Part shown: positions 44,794 through 53,855 of the stretch, piece by piece
How positions within the stretch are numbered: the first letter of the stretch is position 1
Layout of the letters: each line of letters opens with the position of its first letter
Notes under the pieces: generated by a model
Databases searched by the model: none
Told to the model about the DNA's origin: nothing
Seen by the model: the letters and a program-made list of their open reading frames with translations, nothing else
From: Ensifer sp. IC4062
GTDB lineage: Bacteria; Pseudomonadota; Alphaproteobacteria; Rhizobiales; Rhizobiaceae
NCBI RefSeq assembly: GCF_020193575.1
Contig: NZ_JADYVD010000003.1
Span: forward strand, 1 to 64,000
Length of the DNA stretch: 64,000 nucleotides
Direction: 5' to 3'
Translations under genes and position numbers: made by a program

Positions 44794-45846
44794 ATGGATG
44801 TTGCGCAGAACAGACTCCTGATCGTCGCCGATGATCTCACCGGCGCGCTCGATACGGCGGCGCCTTTCGCGCTCCATGGCTTTTCGGTCCACGTTGTCGC
44901 AGACCAGAGCGCGCTCGGCGAAGCGATCGAGGGCGGCTCCGACGTGATCGCCGTGACGACGCAGAGCCGCGAAATCGAGCCGGCGGAGGCGGCGCGACGC
45001 GTCCTCCTTGCGCAACAGGCGATGACGCCAGGCATGCGGCTTTTCAAGAAGGTCGACTCGCGCTTGAAAGGGAACGTTGAGGCGGAGCTTTCCGTCCTGG
45101 ATTTTGCGAGAGCGGTGGTCTTGCCGGCGATCCCGGAATTTGGCCGGATTGTCCGTGGTGGTCAGATTCGCGGCTTCGGGGTCGATCAACCGATCTCCAT
45201 TGCCGGGCGGCTGGGTTCCGTCGCCGACCGCGCCGCCATTCCGGACACGGAGACGGTCGGCGAGATGCGGGCCGCCGTCGATGCCATTTCGCCTCGCGAC
45301 CTTCTTGTCGGAGCCCTGTCGCTCGCCAACGCGTTGGCGAGCAGGACGGGCAGGCCGCGTGTCGAGTCCTTTGCTGCGCGGGAAGGGCGGCTGCTGATGG
45401 CAATCGGCTCCCGGGATCCGATAACGGTATCGCAGGTCGAGGCACTTCGACGCGCCGTTCCGGATCTCCTCTATCTCGCAGCGCCTGCAGGACGGGTGGA
45501 GCAGGCTCCTCACGGATCCGAACGCGCTGACGATGTGACTTTGATACAGGCGGTAGAAGGCGCATCGCCAGCCCGGGCGTCGGACGTGGCCGCGGCGCTC
45601 GCGGAATCCGCCGCCGCGTTTGCCGGCGAATGCCGGACGATGCTGCTCTCGGGTGGAGCGACGGCGGAGGCCCTTTTCGACCGCCGGGGCATTCGAATAC
45701 TTCGCTTGGTCGGAGAGGTGCTGCCGGGCCTGCCCGTTGCCGAGCACGGCGGCCAATTCTACATTACCAAATCGGGCGGCTTTGGGGATTCCGATACGCT
45801 TTGCAGGGTCGTCCGCGCCATGACGAGGAAAGAGGTGTTGGCCTGA
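44794..45846 (+). CDS. four-carbon acid sugar kinase family (DUF1537/OtnK-like)
   Basis: This 350-residue kinase of the DUF1537 family phosphorylates acid sugars such as D-threonate, D-erythronate or 3-oxo-tetronates. It has the N-terminal motif IVADDLTGALDTAAPFA, FKKVDSRLKGNVEAEL, VLPAIPEFGRIVRGGQ and the nucleotide-binding C-terminal half (LLSGGATAEAL, KSGGFGDSDTL). At about 350 residues it is shorter than many members (about 410-430). The start is ATG 44794, or TTG 44782. Its stop codon shares the A of the GntR regulator's ATG (TGATG). With the PdxA2-like enzyme across the cluster, this matches the known kinase plus dehydrogenase pathway for D-threonate/D-erythronate. Confidence 0.88.
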   Translation: MDVAQNRLLIVADDLTGALDTAAPFALHGFSVHVVADQSALGEAIEGGSDVIAVTTQSREIEPAEAARRVLLAQQAMTPGMRLFKKVDSRLKGNVEAELSVLDFARAVVLPAIPEFGRIVRGGQIRGFGVDQPISIAGRLGSVADRAAIPDTETVGEMRAAVDAISPRDLLVGALSLANALASRTGRPRVESFAAREGRLLMAIGSRDPITVSQVEALRRAVPDLLYLAAPAGRVEQAPHGSERADDVTLIQAVEGASPARASDVAAALAESAAAFAGECRTMLLSGGATAEALFDRRGIRILRLVGEVLPGLPVAEHGGQFYITKSGGFGDSDTLCRVVRAMTRKEVLA

Positions 45847-46562
45847 TGCGCGCCGGAGAGCAGCTTTCGCACCGCAAGAGCCTGAGCGAGGTCGTCTTCG
45901 AACGGCTGCAGCACGCGATCAAATCGGGGGCCTATCAGAGCGACGAGCGTCTGCCGACCGAGCACGAGTTGGCGGCGGAGTTCCAGGTTTCCCGTCCGGT
46001 CGTTCGTGACGCCTTGAAAAGGCTTCGCGATCAAGGACTTGTCTATTCGCGGCAAGGCGCCGGCAGTTTCGTTCGAATTCAGGGAGTGCGGCAGCCGCTT
46101 GGCTTTGGGCCGCTCGAAAACATTGCCGACCTGCAGAACTGTTACGAGTTCCGCATGACGATGGAACCCGAGGCGGCGGCACTGGCGGCCGAGCGGCACA
46201 GCGAAACGCAGATCCGGGTGATCAGGCTTGCGCTTGAAACGTTGCAGGATGCGACCAATCGGCAACGCCACCGGGAAGATGCCGATTTCATGTTCCATCT
46301 CGCGATCGCGCAGGCGTCTGGAAACACTTACTTCTCGACCGCCATGGAAGCGCTCAAGGAACACATCGCCATCGGCATGCAGTTCCATGGCCTGTCGCTG
46401 AAAAACTCCGTCGCGGGCCTGCGCCATGTCTATGACGAGCACGCGGCGATCTACGAAGCCATTCGCGGCCGAAAACCAAACCAAGCACGCGAGCTCATGC
46501 GTGAGCATCTCCGCGGCTCCCGCGATCGGCTTTTCGAGGGGCGGCGGCCAGAACTCACTTAG
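45846..46562 (+). CDS. GntR-family regulator, FadR/FCD type
   Basis: This 238-residue regulator has an N-terminal winged helix (about 12-80: LSEVVFERLQHAIKSGAYQ, LPTEHELAAEFQVSRPVVRDALKRLRDQGLV) and a C-terminal all-helical FCD ligand domain with its metal-site residues (DADFMFHLAIAQASGNTYF, HVYDEHAAIYEAI, MREHLRGSRDR). Such regulators usually repress sugar-acid catabolic operons and release DNA on binding the substrate or an intermediate. Translational coupling to the kinase stop codon is visible. Its likely targets are the promoters of the kinase gene and the region 50947-51188; the effector is probably the acid sugar or a pathway intermediate. Confidence 0.92.
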   Translation: MRAGEQLSHRKSLSEVVFERLQHAIKSGAYQSDERLPTEHELAAEFQVSRPVVRDALKRLRDQGLVYSRQGAGSFVRIQGVRQPLGFGPLENIADLQNCYEFRMTMEPEAAALAAERHSETQIRVIRLALETLQDATNRQRHREDADFMFHLAIAQASGNTYFSTAMEALKEHIAIGMQFHGLSLKNSVAGLRHVYDEHAAIYEAIRGRKPNQARELMREHLRGSRDRLFEGRRPELT

Positions 46563-46676
46563 CCGGTTAACTTCCACCCCTCGCAATATGCGGATGTCGG
46601 GAGCTCCCGCGGCCCTGACGCGAACTCAAGTCGCCTTCGCGACGAGCCGTGAGGGCAGATGTCCAGATAGTCAGAG

Positions 46677-46717
46677 ACCGCTTGCCCGCCTGCCGGCCTC
46701 TGTCACCGGCAAGCGGT
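46677..46717. terminator. stem-loop between convergent genes
   Basis: The arms ACCGCTTGCC (46677-46686) and GGCAAGCGGT (46708-46717) are perfect complements with a 21-nt loop. The structure sits between the converging GntR and alcohol dehydrogenase genes, a position where a bidirectional terminator is expected, but no T-run follows on either side. Confidence 0.45.
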
Positions 46718-46787
46718 TGAGAATAAGTGCGCCATCACACTATTTTTAGCGCCAATTCACTTAGCCGGAGTGCAAGCCGGCGACCCT

Positions 46788-47912
46788 TCAGAGCGTCGCC
46801 CGATAGATGCCGAGCACATCGCTGGCCGACATGTCGCGCGGATTGTTGTCCATCAATCTGCGAATGGCGTGGGCTTCGCCTGCCCAACCCTCCAAAGCGG
46901 CAGGATCGGCACCGTGCGCTGACAGCCGCATTTCGACGCCGAGATCCTTGCAGAAACGGTAGGCAGCGCTCAGAACCTGGGCCTCGTCGTCGAAGACCGG
47001 AAGCCCGAGCGCTTTTAGGATTTCCGCCGTCTTCTCCCTACGCACCGGCGCGTTATAGGCGAGCACATGCGGGAAGATGATGGCATTCGCCAGTCCGTGC
47101 GGCAGTCCAAGCCGCGTGCCGAGCGGGTAGGCGAGTGCGTGACCGGCTGCCGTGTTGACCGGGCCGAGGCAAATGCCGCCGTAGTAGGAGGCGAGCATCA
47201 TGCCAGCGCGCGCTTCCGTGTCGCGCCCGTTCTCCACGGCCCGCGCGAGATATTTGCCGACGAGGCGAATGCCCATGCGGGCATAGCCGTCGATGAGGTC
47301 GTGGGCGCGGATATTGGTGAAGGCCTCCACGCAGTGCGCCATTGCGTCGATGCCGGTGGCAGCCGTCACCGCCGGCGGCACAGACCAGGTCAGTTCCGGA
47401 TCCAGGATGGCGACATCCGCAAGCAGGTGCGGGCTTTCCACCGCCTTCTTGGAATGCGTGGCACTGTCGGTGATCAGCGCCCGGATGCCAGCTTCGGATC
47501 CCGTGCCAGCCGTTGTCGGCACCTGCGCCAGCCGGGTGCGGCGGCCTTCGACCTTGTCCGGTCCGACGGCGTCGTCGAGCGATTGGGAGCCATCCCACAA
47601 GGCGGCCACGAGCTTGGCGACGTCCAGCACCGAGCCGCCGCCAAGCCCGACGACAAGGTCCGGCCGTAAGGTACGGGCCGCCTCCAGGGCGGCCGTGAGC
47701 GCCCTGTCGTCCGGTTCGGCGGGAACGTCGGCAAAGATCGCAGCCCTGTTGCCGAGACCGAGCCTTTCCGCAAAGCTGATCGTGTGTTCCGATGCGATGA
47801 TCAGTACGCGCTGCGCGCCGTCGGCCAAGGCGCCGAGCCTCGCCGAGGCGCCCGCGCCGATCTCGAGGCGTTTCGGTTGGTGGAGCGTAATCGGTCTCGC
47901 CATTCCGTCCAT
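46788..47912 (-). CDS. iron-containing alcohol dehydrogenase family protein
   Basis: This 374-residue NAD(P)-dependent dehydrogenase has the nucleotide motif GLGGGSVLDVAKLVAAL and PTTAGTGSEAG. The metal ligands align with those of FucO-type enzymes: Asp and His in GIDAMAHCVEAF, one His in AAGHALAYPLG and one in GLPHGLANAI. The His that contacts the cofactor in FucO is Tyr here, as in several other members. ATG 47912 follows GAGGAGG and lies 10 bp after the DapA-like gene stop; the longer frame into that gene is an artefact. Within the island it probably oxidises or reduces a hydroxy acid or aldehyde intermediate. Confidence 0.9.
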   Translation of the reverse strand: MDGMARPITLHQPKRLEIGAGASARLGALADGAQRVLIIASEHTISFAERLGLGNRAAIFADVPAEPDDRALTAALEAARTLRPDLVVGLGGGSVLDVAKLVAALWDGSQSLDDAVGPDKVEGRRTRLAQVPTTAGTGSEAGIRALITDSATHSKKAVESPHLLADVAILDPELTWSVPPAVTAATGIDAMAHCVEAFTNIRAHDLIDGYARMGIRLVGKYLARAVENGRDTEARAGMMLASYYGGICLGPVNTAAGHALAYPLGTRLGLPHGLANAIIFPHVLAYNAPVRREKTAEILKALGLPVFDDEAQVLSAAYRFCKDLGVEMRLSAHGADPAALEGWAGEAHAIRRLMDNNPRDMSASDVLGIYRATL

Positions 47913-47922
47913 GATCGCCTCC

Positions 47923-48834
47923 TCACGCCTCTTCCAGCTGTGCCATGCGCGCCCAGACCGCTTCGCGTTCCCCGTCGGACAGCTCGACGAGGGGCGGATT
48001 GACACGAAACCAGCCATTGTCGCCGCGCCGGCGCGCAACCATGGCCTTGACGGTCGGAAGCTGGACATAGGCATTGGTGAGTTCACGCCAGGCGACGATC
48101 TTCTCCTGCGCGGCCTTAACCTCCGTCTCCTTGCCGGCGACGTTCCAGTTGTCGAAGACGAGGCGGAGGTCGCCAGCGACCAGGTTCGAGCTCGCTGTGA
48201 TGCAACCGGCGCCGCCCGCTTGGAGCAACGGCAGCAGCAGCGGGTCGGCACCAGCCAGAACACCGAATTCCGGGAAGGCCTTGACCATGGCCTTCATGTT
48301 TTCGAGATCGCCCGAACTGTCCTTGATGCCGACGACGATGCCCGGGAAATTCTCGCGAAGACGGCCGATGACTTCATGCGGGATCGCCACGCCGGAAACC
48401 TGGGGGATGTGATAGAGCACGATCCTCAGCCGATCGTCAGCGACGCCTTCGATGATGCGCGCGTAGGCGCGATAGAGGCCCTCCGCGCTAACGCCCTTGT
48501 AGTAAAAGGGCGGCAGCATCACGACGCCGCGTACGCCGGCCCGGACGGCGTGACGGGTTAGTTCGATCGTGTCGGCGACTGCCGATTGGGCGGTTCCCGG
48601 CAGGAGCTGATCCGGACGGATGCCGCCAGCTATTGCCCGGTCGAGAATATCCATACGGTCCTTCAATCCAAAGGAATTGGCTTCTCCTGTGGTGCCCAGG
48701 AGGGCGATGCCGTGGCAGCCCTCGTCCAGCAGCTTCCGGCAATGGTCTATGAACAGGCGGAAGTCCGGCCTGCCATCGGCCGTTACGGCTGTAGTTGCGG
48801 CGCAGAATACGCCGCCAATCTCGAAATCAGACAT
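47923..48834 (-). CDS. DapA/NanA-family class I aldolase/lyase
   Basis: This 303-residue TIM-barrel enzyme has the family motif [11 protein letters not shown] (G-T-T-G-E carboxylate binding), the catalytic Tyr in [11 protein letters not shown] and the Schiff-base Lys in [14 protein letters not shown]. The family cleaves or condenses pyruvate-containing 2-keto acids, for example N-acetylneuraminate lyase, 2-keto-3-deoxy acid aldolases or dihydrodipicolinate synthase. Placement among sugar-acid genes makes a lysine role unlikely. The start ATG 48834 overlaps the end of the pdxA-like gene by 8 bp. Reaction specificity is unknown; a lyase releasing pyruvate from a keto acid is the simplest reading. 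Confidence 0.9.
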   Translation of the reverse strand: MSDFEIGGVFCAATTAVTADGRPDFRLFIDHCRKLLDEGCHGIALLGTTGEANSFGLKDRMDILDRAIAGGIRPDQLLPGTAQSAVADTIELTRHAVRAGVRGVVMLPPFYYKGVSAEGLYRAYARIIEGVADDRLRIVLYHIPQVSGVAIPHEVIGRLRENFPGIVVGIKDSSGDLENMKAMVKAFPEFGVLAGADPLLLPLLQAGGAGCITASSNLVAGDLRLVFDNWNVAGKETEVKAAQEKIVAWRELTNAYVQLPTVKAMVARRRGDNGWFRVNPPLVELSDGEREAVWARMAQLEEA

Positions 48835-49783
48835 TTTCGTTCTTCCCAGCGATAAGCCTGCGCGCATAGGCGATAGCGGCGTTCATGTTGACATGCTTGG
48901 CTTTGCCCGTACCGGCGATGTCGAAGGCGGTCCCGTGATCGACCGAAGTCCGATCGATCGGCAAACCCACCGACACGTTGACCGCCGTATCGAAGGCGAC
49001 CAGCTTGATCGGGATGTGACCCTGATCGTGATATTGCGCGATCACGAGATCGAAGCCGCCCTGGTAGGCGCGATGGAATACCGTGTCTGCCGAGATCGGG
49101 CCCTGCACGTCGATGCCTTCCGCGCGCGCTTCGGCCAGGGCCGGCGCAATGTGTTCATCGTCTTCCGTCCCGAAGAGGCCGTTTTCGCCGCAGTGAGGGT
49201 TGATGCCGGCGACCGCGATTCTCGGGTTCTCGTAGCCGATGCGTTTCAAATGCTCGTTGCCCGCCCGGATCGTCGCCAGAATGCGCTCCGGCTTGGCACG
49301 CCCGATTGCGTCCTTCAGCGAAACATGGGTCGAAACATGTATGACCTTGAGCCGCTCTGACGCCAGCAACATGAACGCGGATTTCGCGCCGGTCAGCGCG
49401 GTCAGCATGCCGGTGTGGCCGTCATAATGGTGCCCTGCCGAGTTCAACGCTTCCTTGTTGATGGGCGCTGTGACAATGCAGCCGATCTTCCCGGCCATCG
49501 CTGACTTGACGGCGAGGTCGATGAAACGGAAGGACGCATCGCCGGAGACCGCGCTAAGCTTGCCCCACGGTAGCGGCGCCCCTTCGACCGGAACGTCCTC
49601 GACGATGTGTCGGAGGTCGAGTTCGATGCCGAGGACGGCTTTCGCCGCCTCGAGCTGCGGCAGGTTCCCGAACACGCGCGTTGCGGCCCGATCGGCGGCG
49701 CTCATCTCGGCTAGAGACTTGACGATGATTTCGGGCCCGACGCCCGCCGGGTCGCCCATGGTTATGCCGACGATATTGCTCAT
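48827..49783 (-). CDS. PdxA2-like 4-phospho-threonate/erythronate dehydrogenase
   Basis: This 318-residue PdxA-family dehydrogenase has [16 protein letters not shown] at the N-terminus. Its metal-binding His residues are seen in [24 protein letters not shown] and [11 protein letters not shown], and the substrate segment is [23 protein letters not shown]. True PdxA works in vitamin B6 synthesis, but copies next to DUF1537 kinases (PdxA2) oxidise 4-phospho-D-threonate or -erythronate, giving dihydroxyacetone phosphate after decarboxylation. Co-occurrence with the kinase at 44794 and a catabolic regulator supports the PdxA2 reading. It overlaps the sialidase-like gene by 4 bp and the DapA-like gene by 8 bp. 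Confidence 0.92.
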   Translation of the reverse strand: MSNIVGITMGDPAGVGPEIIVKSLAEMSAADRAATRVFGNLPQLEAAKAVLGIELDLRHIVEDVPVEGAPLPWGKLSAVSGDASFRFIDLAVKSAMAGKIGCIVTAPINKEALNSAGHHYDGHTGMLTALTGAKSAFMLLASERLKVIHVSTHVSLKDAIGRAKPERILATIRAGNEHLKRIGYENPRIAVAGINPHCGENGLFGTEDDEHIAPALAEARAEGIDVQGPISADTVFHRAYQGGFDLVIAQYHDQGHIPIKLVAFDTAVNVSVGLPIDRTSVDHGTAFDIAGTGKAKHVNMNAAIAYARRLIAGKNENV

Positions 49784-50946
49784 TCCGGGTCTCCGTCGAT
49801 CCAGCCCTTGGCGAGGCGGACGTATTTGATCGCGCGTCGATGGAAGGTGAAGGCGATGTGAAGGTTGCCTTCGCCGTCTTCGAGAAGCGCCGGATAGGAA
49901 AGCTCGTGATTCCGCCCATCAAGCGAATTATTCGACAGGCAGGTACCCGGGCCATCTTCGACCACGCGCCGAAGCGGGAACGTCCTGCCGTCCGTCGAAA
50001 CGCAAAGCGTCAGCGGCGCCCGGGGAACGCCCCAGATCGGTTTTATACCGCCTTCGGCGTTCGGACGATGATCCTCCTCACCGAGTTCGTCGTAGAGCGA
50101 ATCGCGCCGGTCGCTCGATATTGCCGACGAGACGGGATTGCAGAGCAGCGCCACTCGTCCGTCGGCGAGACGGACGGCCGCGATCGAAGAATTGTTATTG
50201 GGCACGTCCGTCGCCTCCGGGGCTGTCCAGCTCCGTCCGCCATCGCTGCTCGTCGAACGGTAGACGAAGTCCGCCTGGCGACGCCGGAAAAACGCGACCA
50301 TCTCTTTGCCGTCGAGCGGGACGATCGTCATGTGGACGCAGCCATAGGAATCTGGGACGTCGATGACCGACCAGCTCGCGCCCTCATCGTTGCTGACCGC
50401 CACGGCCGCGGTGTCGTGTGTGCCCGTCCAGCGCGCGCCGGGGCGAGGGTTGCACAGAAACAAAGGCAGCATCCAGGCGCCATCGTCGCGCCGGACGATC
50501 GTCGCGCGGATGAACGTTCCGGCCGCCAGTCCAAGATCACGCGCCGGTCCGGAAACGGGCATACCATCGTGAAGGGTCAACGACCTCTCACGCACGCGGC
50601 TTTCGTCCTGGTTTCCCGAAGGTTGCGCCGTGTGAAACAGGCGCATGCCGCCGTTGGGGCGAACAAAGATCATCGGATTTTGTTCGGAGCGCTCCGGATC
50701 ATCGCTAACCTGGACTGTCTCGGACCAAGTGCTGCCCCCGGGCGCGAGGGTGGAGAGGTGTATGGAAATGTCCGATTTACCCTCGAGCGTCCCGGCAAAC
50801 CAGGCGCAGGCGAGCGAGCCATCCGGCAGGAATGCCAGGAACGACGCGTGATTGTGAATCCTGGGGGAGGGCAGAAAGGCCTCTTCGCGGTCTGCTTCAG
50901 TGCGGACCAGGCGTCCGTCCATACGTCTTCCGATCTCTTCCGGCGT
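49780..50946 (-). CDS. sialidase-like (BNR/Asp-box) protein
   Basis: This protein of about 388 residues has a six-bladed beta-propeller pattern of the exo-alpha-sialidase family (Sialidase_2-like). An early [23 protein letters not shown] block is followed by Asp-box-like S-x-D-x-G-x-T/S-W repeats ([18 protein letters not shown]) and [20 protein letters not shown] at the end. No signal peptide is seen, so it would act in the cytoplasm unless exported by another route. TTG 50946 with GGAGGAGAGG upstream is the best start; ATG 50922 is an alternative. It opens a minus-strand operon with the PdxA2, DapA and alcohol dehydrogenase genes. Its substrate is unknown; sialic acid itself is not established. 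Confidence 0.82.
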   Translation of the reverse strand, partial: TPEEIGRRMDGRLVRTEADREEAFLPSPRIHNHASFLAFLPDGSLACAWFAGTLEGKSDISIHLSTLAPGGSTWSETVQVSDDPERSEQNPMIFVRPNGGMRLFHTAQPSGNQDESRVRERSLTLHDGMPVSGPARDLGLAAGTFIRATIVRRDDGAWMLPLFLCNPRPGARWTGTHDTAAVAVSNDEGASWSVIDVPDSYGCVHMTIVPLDGKEMVAFFRRRQADFVYRSTSSDGGRSWTAPEATDVPNNNSSIAAVRLADGRVALLCNPVSSAISSDRRDSLYDELGEEDHRPNAEGGIKPIWGVPRAPLTLCVSTDGRTFPLRRVVEDGPGTCLSNNSLDGRNHELSYPALLEDGEGNLHIAFTFHRRAIKYVRLAKGWIDGDPE

Positions 50947-51188
50947 CAATGCCTCTCCTCCTTTTCCCGTCGATGTGCAAAAGAATTCAAACAAATCACA
51001 TGTTGTCAAGTTGAATATGATCAAGTTAGGTATTTACGTTTTTGCCATAGATCAAAAAACATCATAAAATCCAATGCAATATCTCTGTGTAGGGATGCGT
51101 TAACGAAATCGAGGTTCAACATGAGTTGACAAATTATTGGCATTGCTCCAGTCTTGCTTCGTGAACGAGAGGAGCGTCGCGGAGAGGC
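50947..51188. promoter_or_regulatory. divergent promoter region with candidate GntR-type sites
   Basis: This AT-rich region lies between the sialidase-like operon and the DMT transporter gene. It carries short dyads TCAA-G-TTGA (51006-51014) and TCAAC-ATGA-GTTGA (51116-51129). Both resemble TTG/CAA half-sites used by FadR-type regulators, such as the GntR protein encoded at 45846. TTGACA-type -35 elements are present on both strands (51009-51004 minus, 51126-51131 plus). Assignment is tentative. Confidence 0.4.
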
Positions 51189-52082
51189 ATGGCCGCAATC
51201 GTCAATCATCACAGTGAGCGTCCGACGGCCAAGGCACTGTGCTGCGTTGCAGCGGCTGCCGCGCTTGCTGCGGCGGATGCGGCCGTTGTGCGTCTCCTTG
51301 CGGGTGAAGTGCATGCGTTCGTCATCGGCTTCTTTCGCAGCCTCTTCGGCCTTGCGACCATCGTCCCATTGATTGTGGCGCGCCCTCGCGTCCTGAAATC
51401 GGGCTATCGGCTCCAGCATGTCACGCGCGCGGCACTGAAGCTTGCCGCGCTCGTTTGTTTTTTTATGGCCTTTGCCGCTGCGCCGCTCGCCGATGCGATG
51501 GCGATCATGTTCACGACGCCGATCTTCCTGATGCTGGGCGCCTGGCTGTGGCTTGGAGAAAAGCTGACGCCGGGCCTCGTTTTCGCGCTCGTTGCAGGCT
51601 TCGCCGGCGCGTTGATCATCATCGATCCCGCCGGCCAGGGCGGCATGGAGGCGGCTCTCCTGCTGGCGCTAGCCGGCGCCGCACTTCAGGCACTCGTCCA
51701 GCTCATGCTGAAGCGCATGTCGGATATCGATTCGACCGAGACGCTGGTGGTCTGGAACCTCATCGTGACGGTGCCATTGGCGGCTGTGCCTGCGGTATTT
51801 TACTGGACGACGCCCGACCTGCGCGAGTTCGCGCTGCTCGCGCTGCAGGGCGCGATGGGCGCCGCCAACATGGCGCTGATGACCAGGGCGTTCAGCATCG
51901 CCGATGCATCGCAGATCGCGCCCATGGACTTTCTTCGCCTGCCGTTTGTTGCCGTCATGGCATGGATCCTGTTCGGCGAGGTCGCAGGACTCTCCACCTG
52001 GGTCGGCGCCACGATCATCTTCGCGGCGACGATGATCGTCGTCGGAGGCGGGCGCCTGAAGCGGCGGGTGACGGAAGATTGA
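51189..52082 (+). CDS. DMT-superfamily (EamA) transporter
   Basis: This 297-residue inner-membrane protein has ten hydrophobic helices arranged as two EamA repeats (first about 15-140, second about 155-285). It has the usual short loops and a basic C-terminus. EamA proteins export or import small metabolites such as amino acids or nucleotide sugars; substrate cannot be read from sequence. GGAGAGG directly precedes ATG 51189. It diverges from the sialidase-like operon and is followed about 100 bp later by the ABC importer genes in the same direction, so it may be the first gene of that transcription unit. Confidence 0.9.
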   Translation: MAAIVNHHSERPTAKALCCVAAAAALAAADAAVVRLLAGEVHAFVIGFFRSLFGLATIVPLIVARPRVLKSGYRLQHVTRAALKLAALVCFFMAFAAAPLADAMAIMFTTPIFLMLGAWLWLGEKLTPGLVFALVAGFAGALIIIDPAGQGGMEAALLLALAGAALQALVQLMLKRMSDIDSTETLVVWNLIVTVPLAAVPAVFYWTTPDLREFALLALQGAMGAANMALMTRAFSIADASQIAPMDFLRLPFVAVMAWILFGEVAGLSTWVGATIIFAATMIVVGGGRLKRRVTED

Positions 52083-52179
52083 GACAACCTGTCGCCGGTC
52101 GGCGGCTACCGATAGCGACGGCTCCGCAGCGCGGCCGGACACGGAACATTGAAAGCGCTGGCGCATCAGGGAGGAGTAG

Positions 52180-53685
52180 ATGAAGGGTAAAAGACTGTTG
52201 TTGGGCTTGATGATGACCGCGTCGGCGGCAGCGTCGGCCTGGGCCCAGGAGGCGAAGGACATCACGGTCGTTCTCGATGAAGAGGTCGACCTTGTGGAGT
52301 CTTGCATGGCGACGCGTTCGAATATCGGGCGCATCATTCTGCAGAATGTTTCCGAGACATTGACGGAGCTCGACGTTCGCAACAACAAGGGGCTGATGCC
52401 GCGCCTGGCCGAGAAGTGGGAGGAGGCGAGCCCCGGAACCTGGCGCTTCCATCTGCGCAAGGATGCGAAGTTCTCCGACGGATCCGCCTTTGACGCCGGC
52501 GACGTCAAGCACTCGATCGAACGGGCAATGAGCGACAAGATCTCGTGCGAAAGCCCGCGCTATTTCGGTGATACCAAGCTGGAAACGAAAGTCGTCGACG
52601 ACAATACCATCGATATCACCGCGACGCCGGCGCAGCCCATCCTGCCGCTGCTGATGACGCTGGTGACAATCGTGCCCGCTGAAACGCCGATCGAATTCAC
52701 GCGCGAGCCGATCGGTACGGGTCCTTACAAGCTCACGGAGTGGAAGGCGGGCCAGAGCATCACGCTTACACGCCGTGACGACTATTGGGGAAGCGCGCCG
52801 GAGGTGACGAAGGCGACTTATGTGTTCCGCGCTGATCCTTCCGTGCGGGCGGCCATGGTCGCAGCCGGCGAGGCCGACATTGCGCCGCTGATCTCGGAAC
52901 TCGACGCCAATGATCCGGAGATGGACTTCAGCTATCCCAACTCCGAAACCTTCTATATGCGGCTCGACCACTCGATCCCGCCGCTCAACGACAAGCGCGT
53001 GCGCCAGGCGCTCAACATGGCGCTCGATCGTGACGCCTTCATCGGCACGCTGTTGCCGAAGGGCGCGATCAAGGCGACGGCAATCGTGCCCCCGACGACA
53101 CTCGGCTGGAACCCCGACGTCAAGGTAGCGCCCTACGATCCTGAAGGCGCCAAGAAGCTGCTCGCCGAGGCGAAGGCCGATGGTGTTCCCGTCGAAACGC
53201 CCATCACAATCGTCGGGCGCACCAACAACTTCCCGAATGTGGTGGAAGTGCTCGAAGCGGCCCAGCAGATGTTCGAAGAGGTAGGCTTCAAGACGAAGCT
53301 GCAGATGTACGAAGTCGCGGAATTCGAGAAGCAGTATTCGAAGCCTTATCCGGAAGGCCGCGGGCCGCTCCTTGTCGCCGCCCAACACGACAATGCGCGT
53401 GGCGATCCGGTTTTCTCGATGTACTTCAAGTACGACAGCAACGGCCGCCAATCGGGCATCGCCAATCCGGAAGTCGATAAGATGATCGCCGAAGCGACCG
53501 CGGCAACGGGCGAGGCGCGCGCGGCCGATTGGAAGAAACTCATCGCCTATCTGCATGACGACGTGGTCGCCGATGTGCTGCTGTTCCACATGGTCGGCTA
53601 CGCGCGGGTCAATCCGCGTATCGACTTCACACCGACGATCGCAACGAATTCGCAGCTGCAATTGTCGGAAATCCGCTTCAAGTAA
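52180..53685 (+). CDS. dipeptide/oligopeptide-type ABC transporter substrate-binding protein
   Basis: This 501-residue periplasmic binding protein (SBP family 5) has an N-terminal signal peptide of about 22 residues (LLLGLMMTASAAASAWA). It also has the family stretches LMPRLAEKWEEASPGTWRFHLRKDAKFSDGSAFDAGDV, IGTGPYKLTEWKAGQSITLTRRDDYWG and NDKRVRQALNMALDRDAFI. Family 5 proteins bind peptides but also many sugars and opines in rhizobia. GGGAGGAG lies upstream of ATG 52180. It is followed by a terminator-like hairpin and an interspersed repeat before the permease genes, which may make this gene more highly expressed than the rest of the importer. Confidence 0.93.
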   Translation: MKGKRLLLGLMMTASAAASAWAQEAKDITVVLDEEVDLVESCMATRSNIGRIILQNVSETLTELDVRNNKGLMPRLAEKWEEASPGTWRFHLRKDAKFSDGSAFDAGDVKHSIERAMSDKISCESPRYFGDTKLETKVVDDNTIDITATPAQPILPLLMTLVTIVPAETPIEFTREPIGTGPYKLTEWKAGQSITLTRRDDYWGSAPEVTKATYVFRADPSVRAAMVAAGEADIAPLISELDANDPEMDFSYPNSETFYMRLDHSIPPLNDKRVRQALNMALDRDAFIGTLLPKGAIKATAIVPPTTLGWNPDVKVAPYDPEGAKKLLAEAKADGVPVETPITIVGRTNNFPNVVEVLEAAQQMFEEVGFKTKLQMYEVAEFEKQYSKPYPEGRGPLLVAAQHDNARGDPVFSMYFKYDSNGRQSGIANPEVDKMIAEATAATGEARAADWKKLIAYLHDDVVADVLLFHMVGYARVNPRIDFTPTIATNSQLQLSEIRFK

Positions 53686-53703
53686 AGCGGATTTCCGAAC
53701 GGG

Positions 53704-53731
53704 GAAAGGCGGGCGGCAACTTCCGCCTTTC
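53704..53731 (+). terminator. terminator-like hairpin after substrate-binding protein gene
   Basis: The arms GAAAGGCGG (53704-53712) and CCGCCTTTC (53723-53731) form a 9-bp perfect stem with a 10-nt loop about 20 bp after the stop codon, followed by TTAC. It probably acts as an attenuator or mRNA-stabilising structure between the binding protein and permease genes. Confidence 0.7.
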
Positions 53732-53733
53732 TT

Positions 53734-53817
53734 ACAGCGTCGTGTGTCTTTCCGGCGCACCAAAGCACGCTGTAGCACTTTGAATTGCCGCACGTTTTTC
53801 ATTGGGTCGGCTCCGGT
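53734..53817. repeat. interspersed intergenic repeat, copy 2
   Basis: This is homologous to copy 1 at 20939-21020: ACAGCGTCGTG, CTTTCC, GCGCAC, CGCTGTAGC, TTGAATTGCCGCACG and GGTCGGCTCCGG occur in the same order. The first half folds as a hairpin. It lies inside an operon between the binding protein gene and the first permease gene. It resembles RIME-type repeats of rhizobia, from memory only. Confidence 0.7.
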
Positions 53818-53855
53818 TCAAGACAACATGCGGTAAACAATCGGGAGTAGGACCG

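Noticed and set aside
47923..48834. Lysine biosynthesis (true DapA) role
   Set aside because: It is embedded in a catabolic operon with sialidase-like, PdxA2-like and dehydrogenase genes, with no other lysine gene.
48827..49783. Vitamin B6 biosynthesis role for the PdxA-like gene
   Set aside because: Its operon partners and the DUF1537 kinase nearby point to catabolic PdxA2; there is no other B6 gene in the region.
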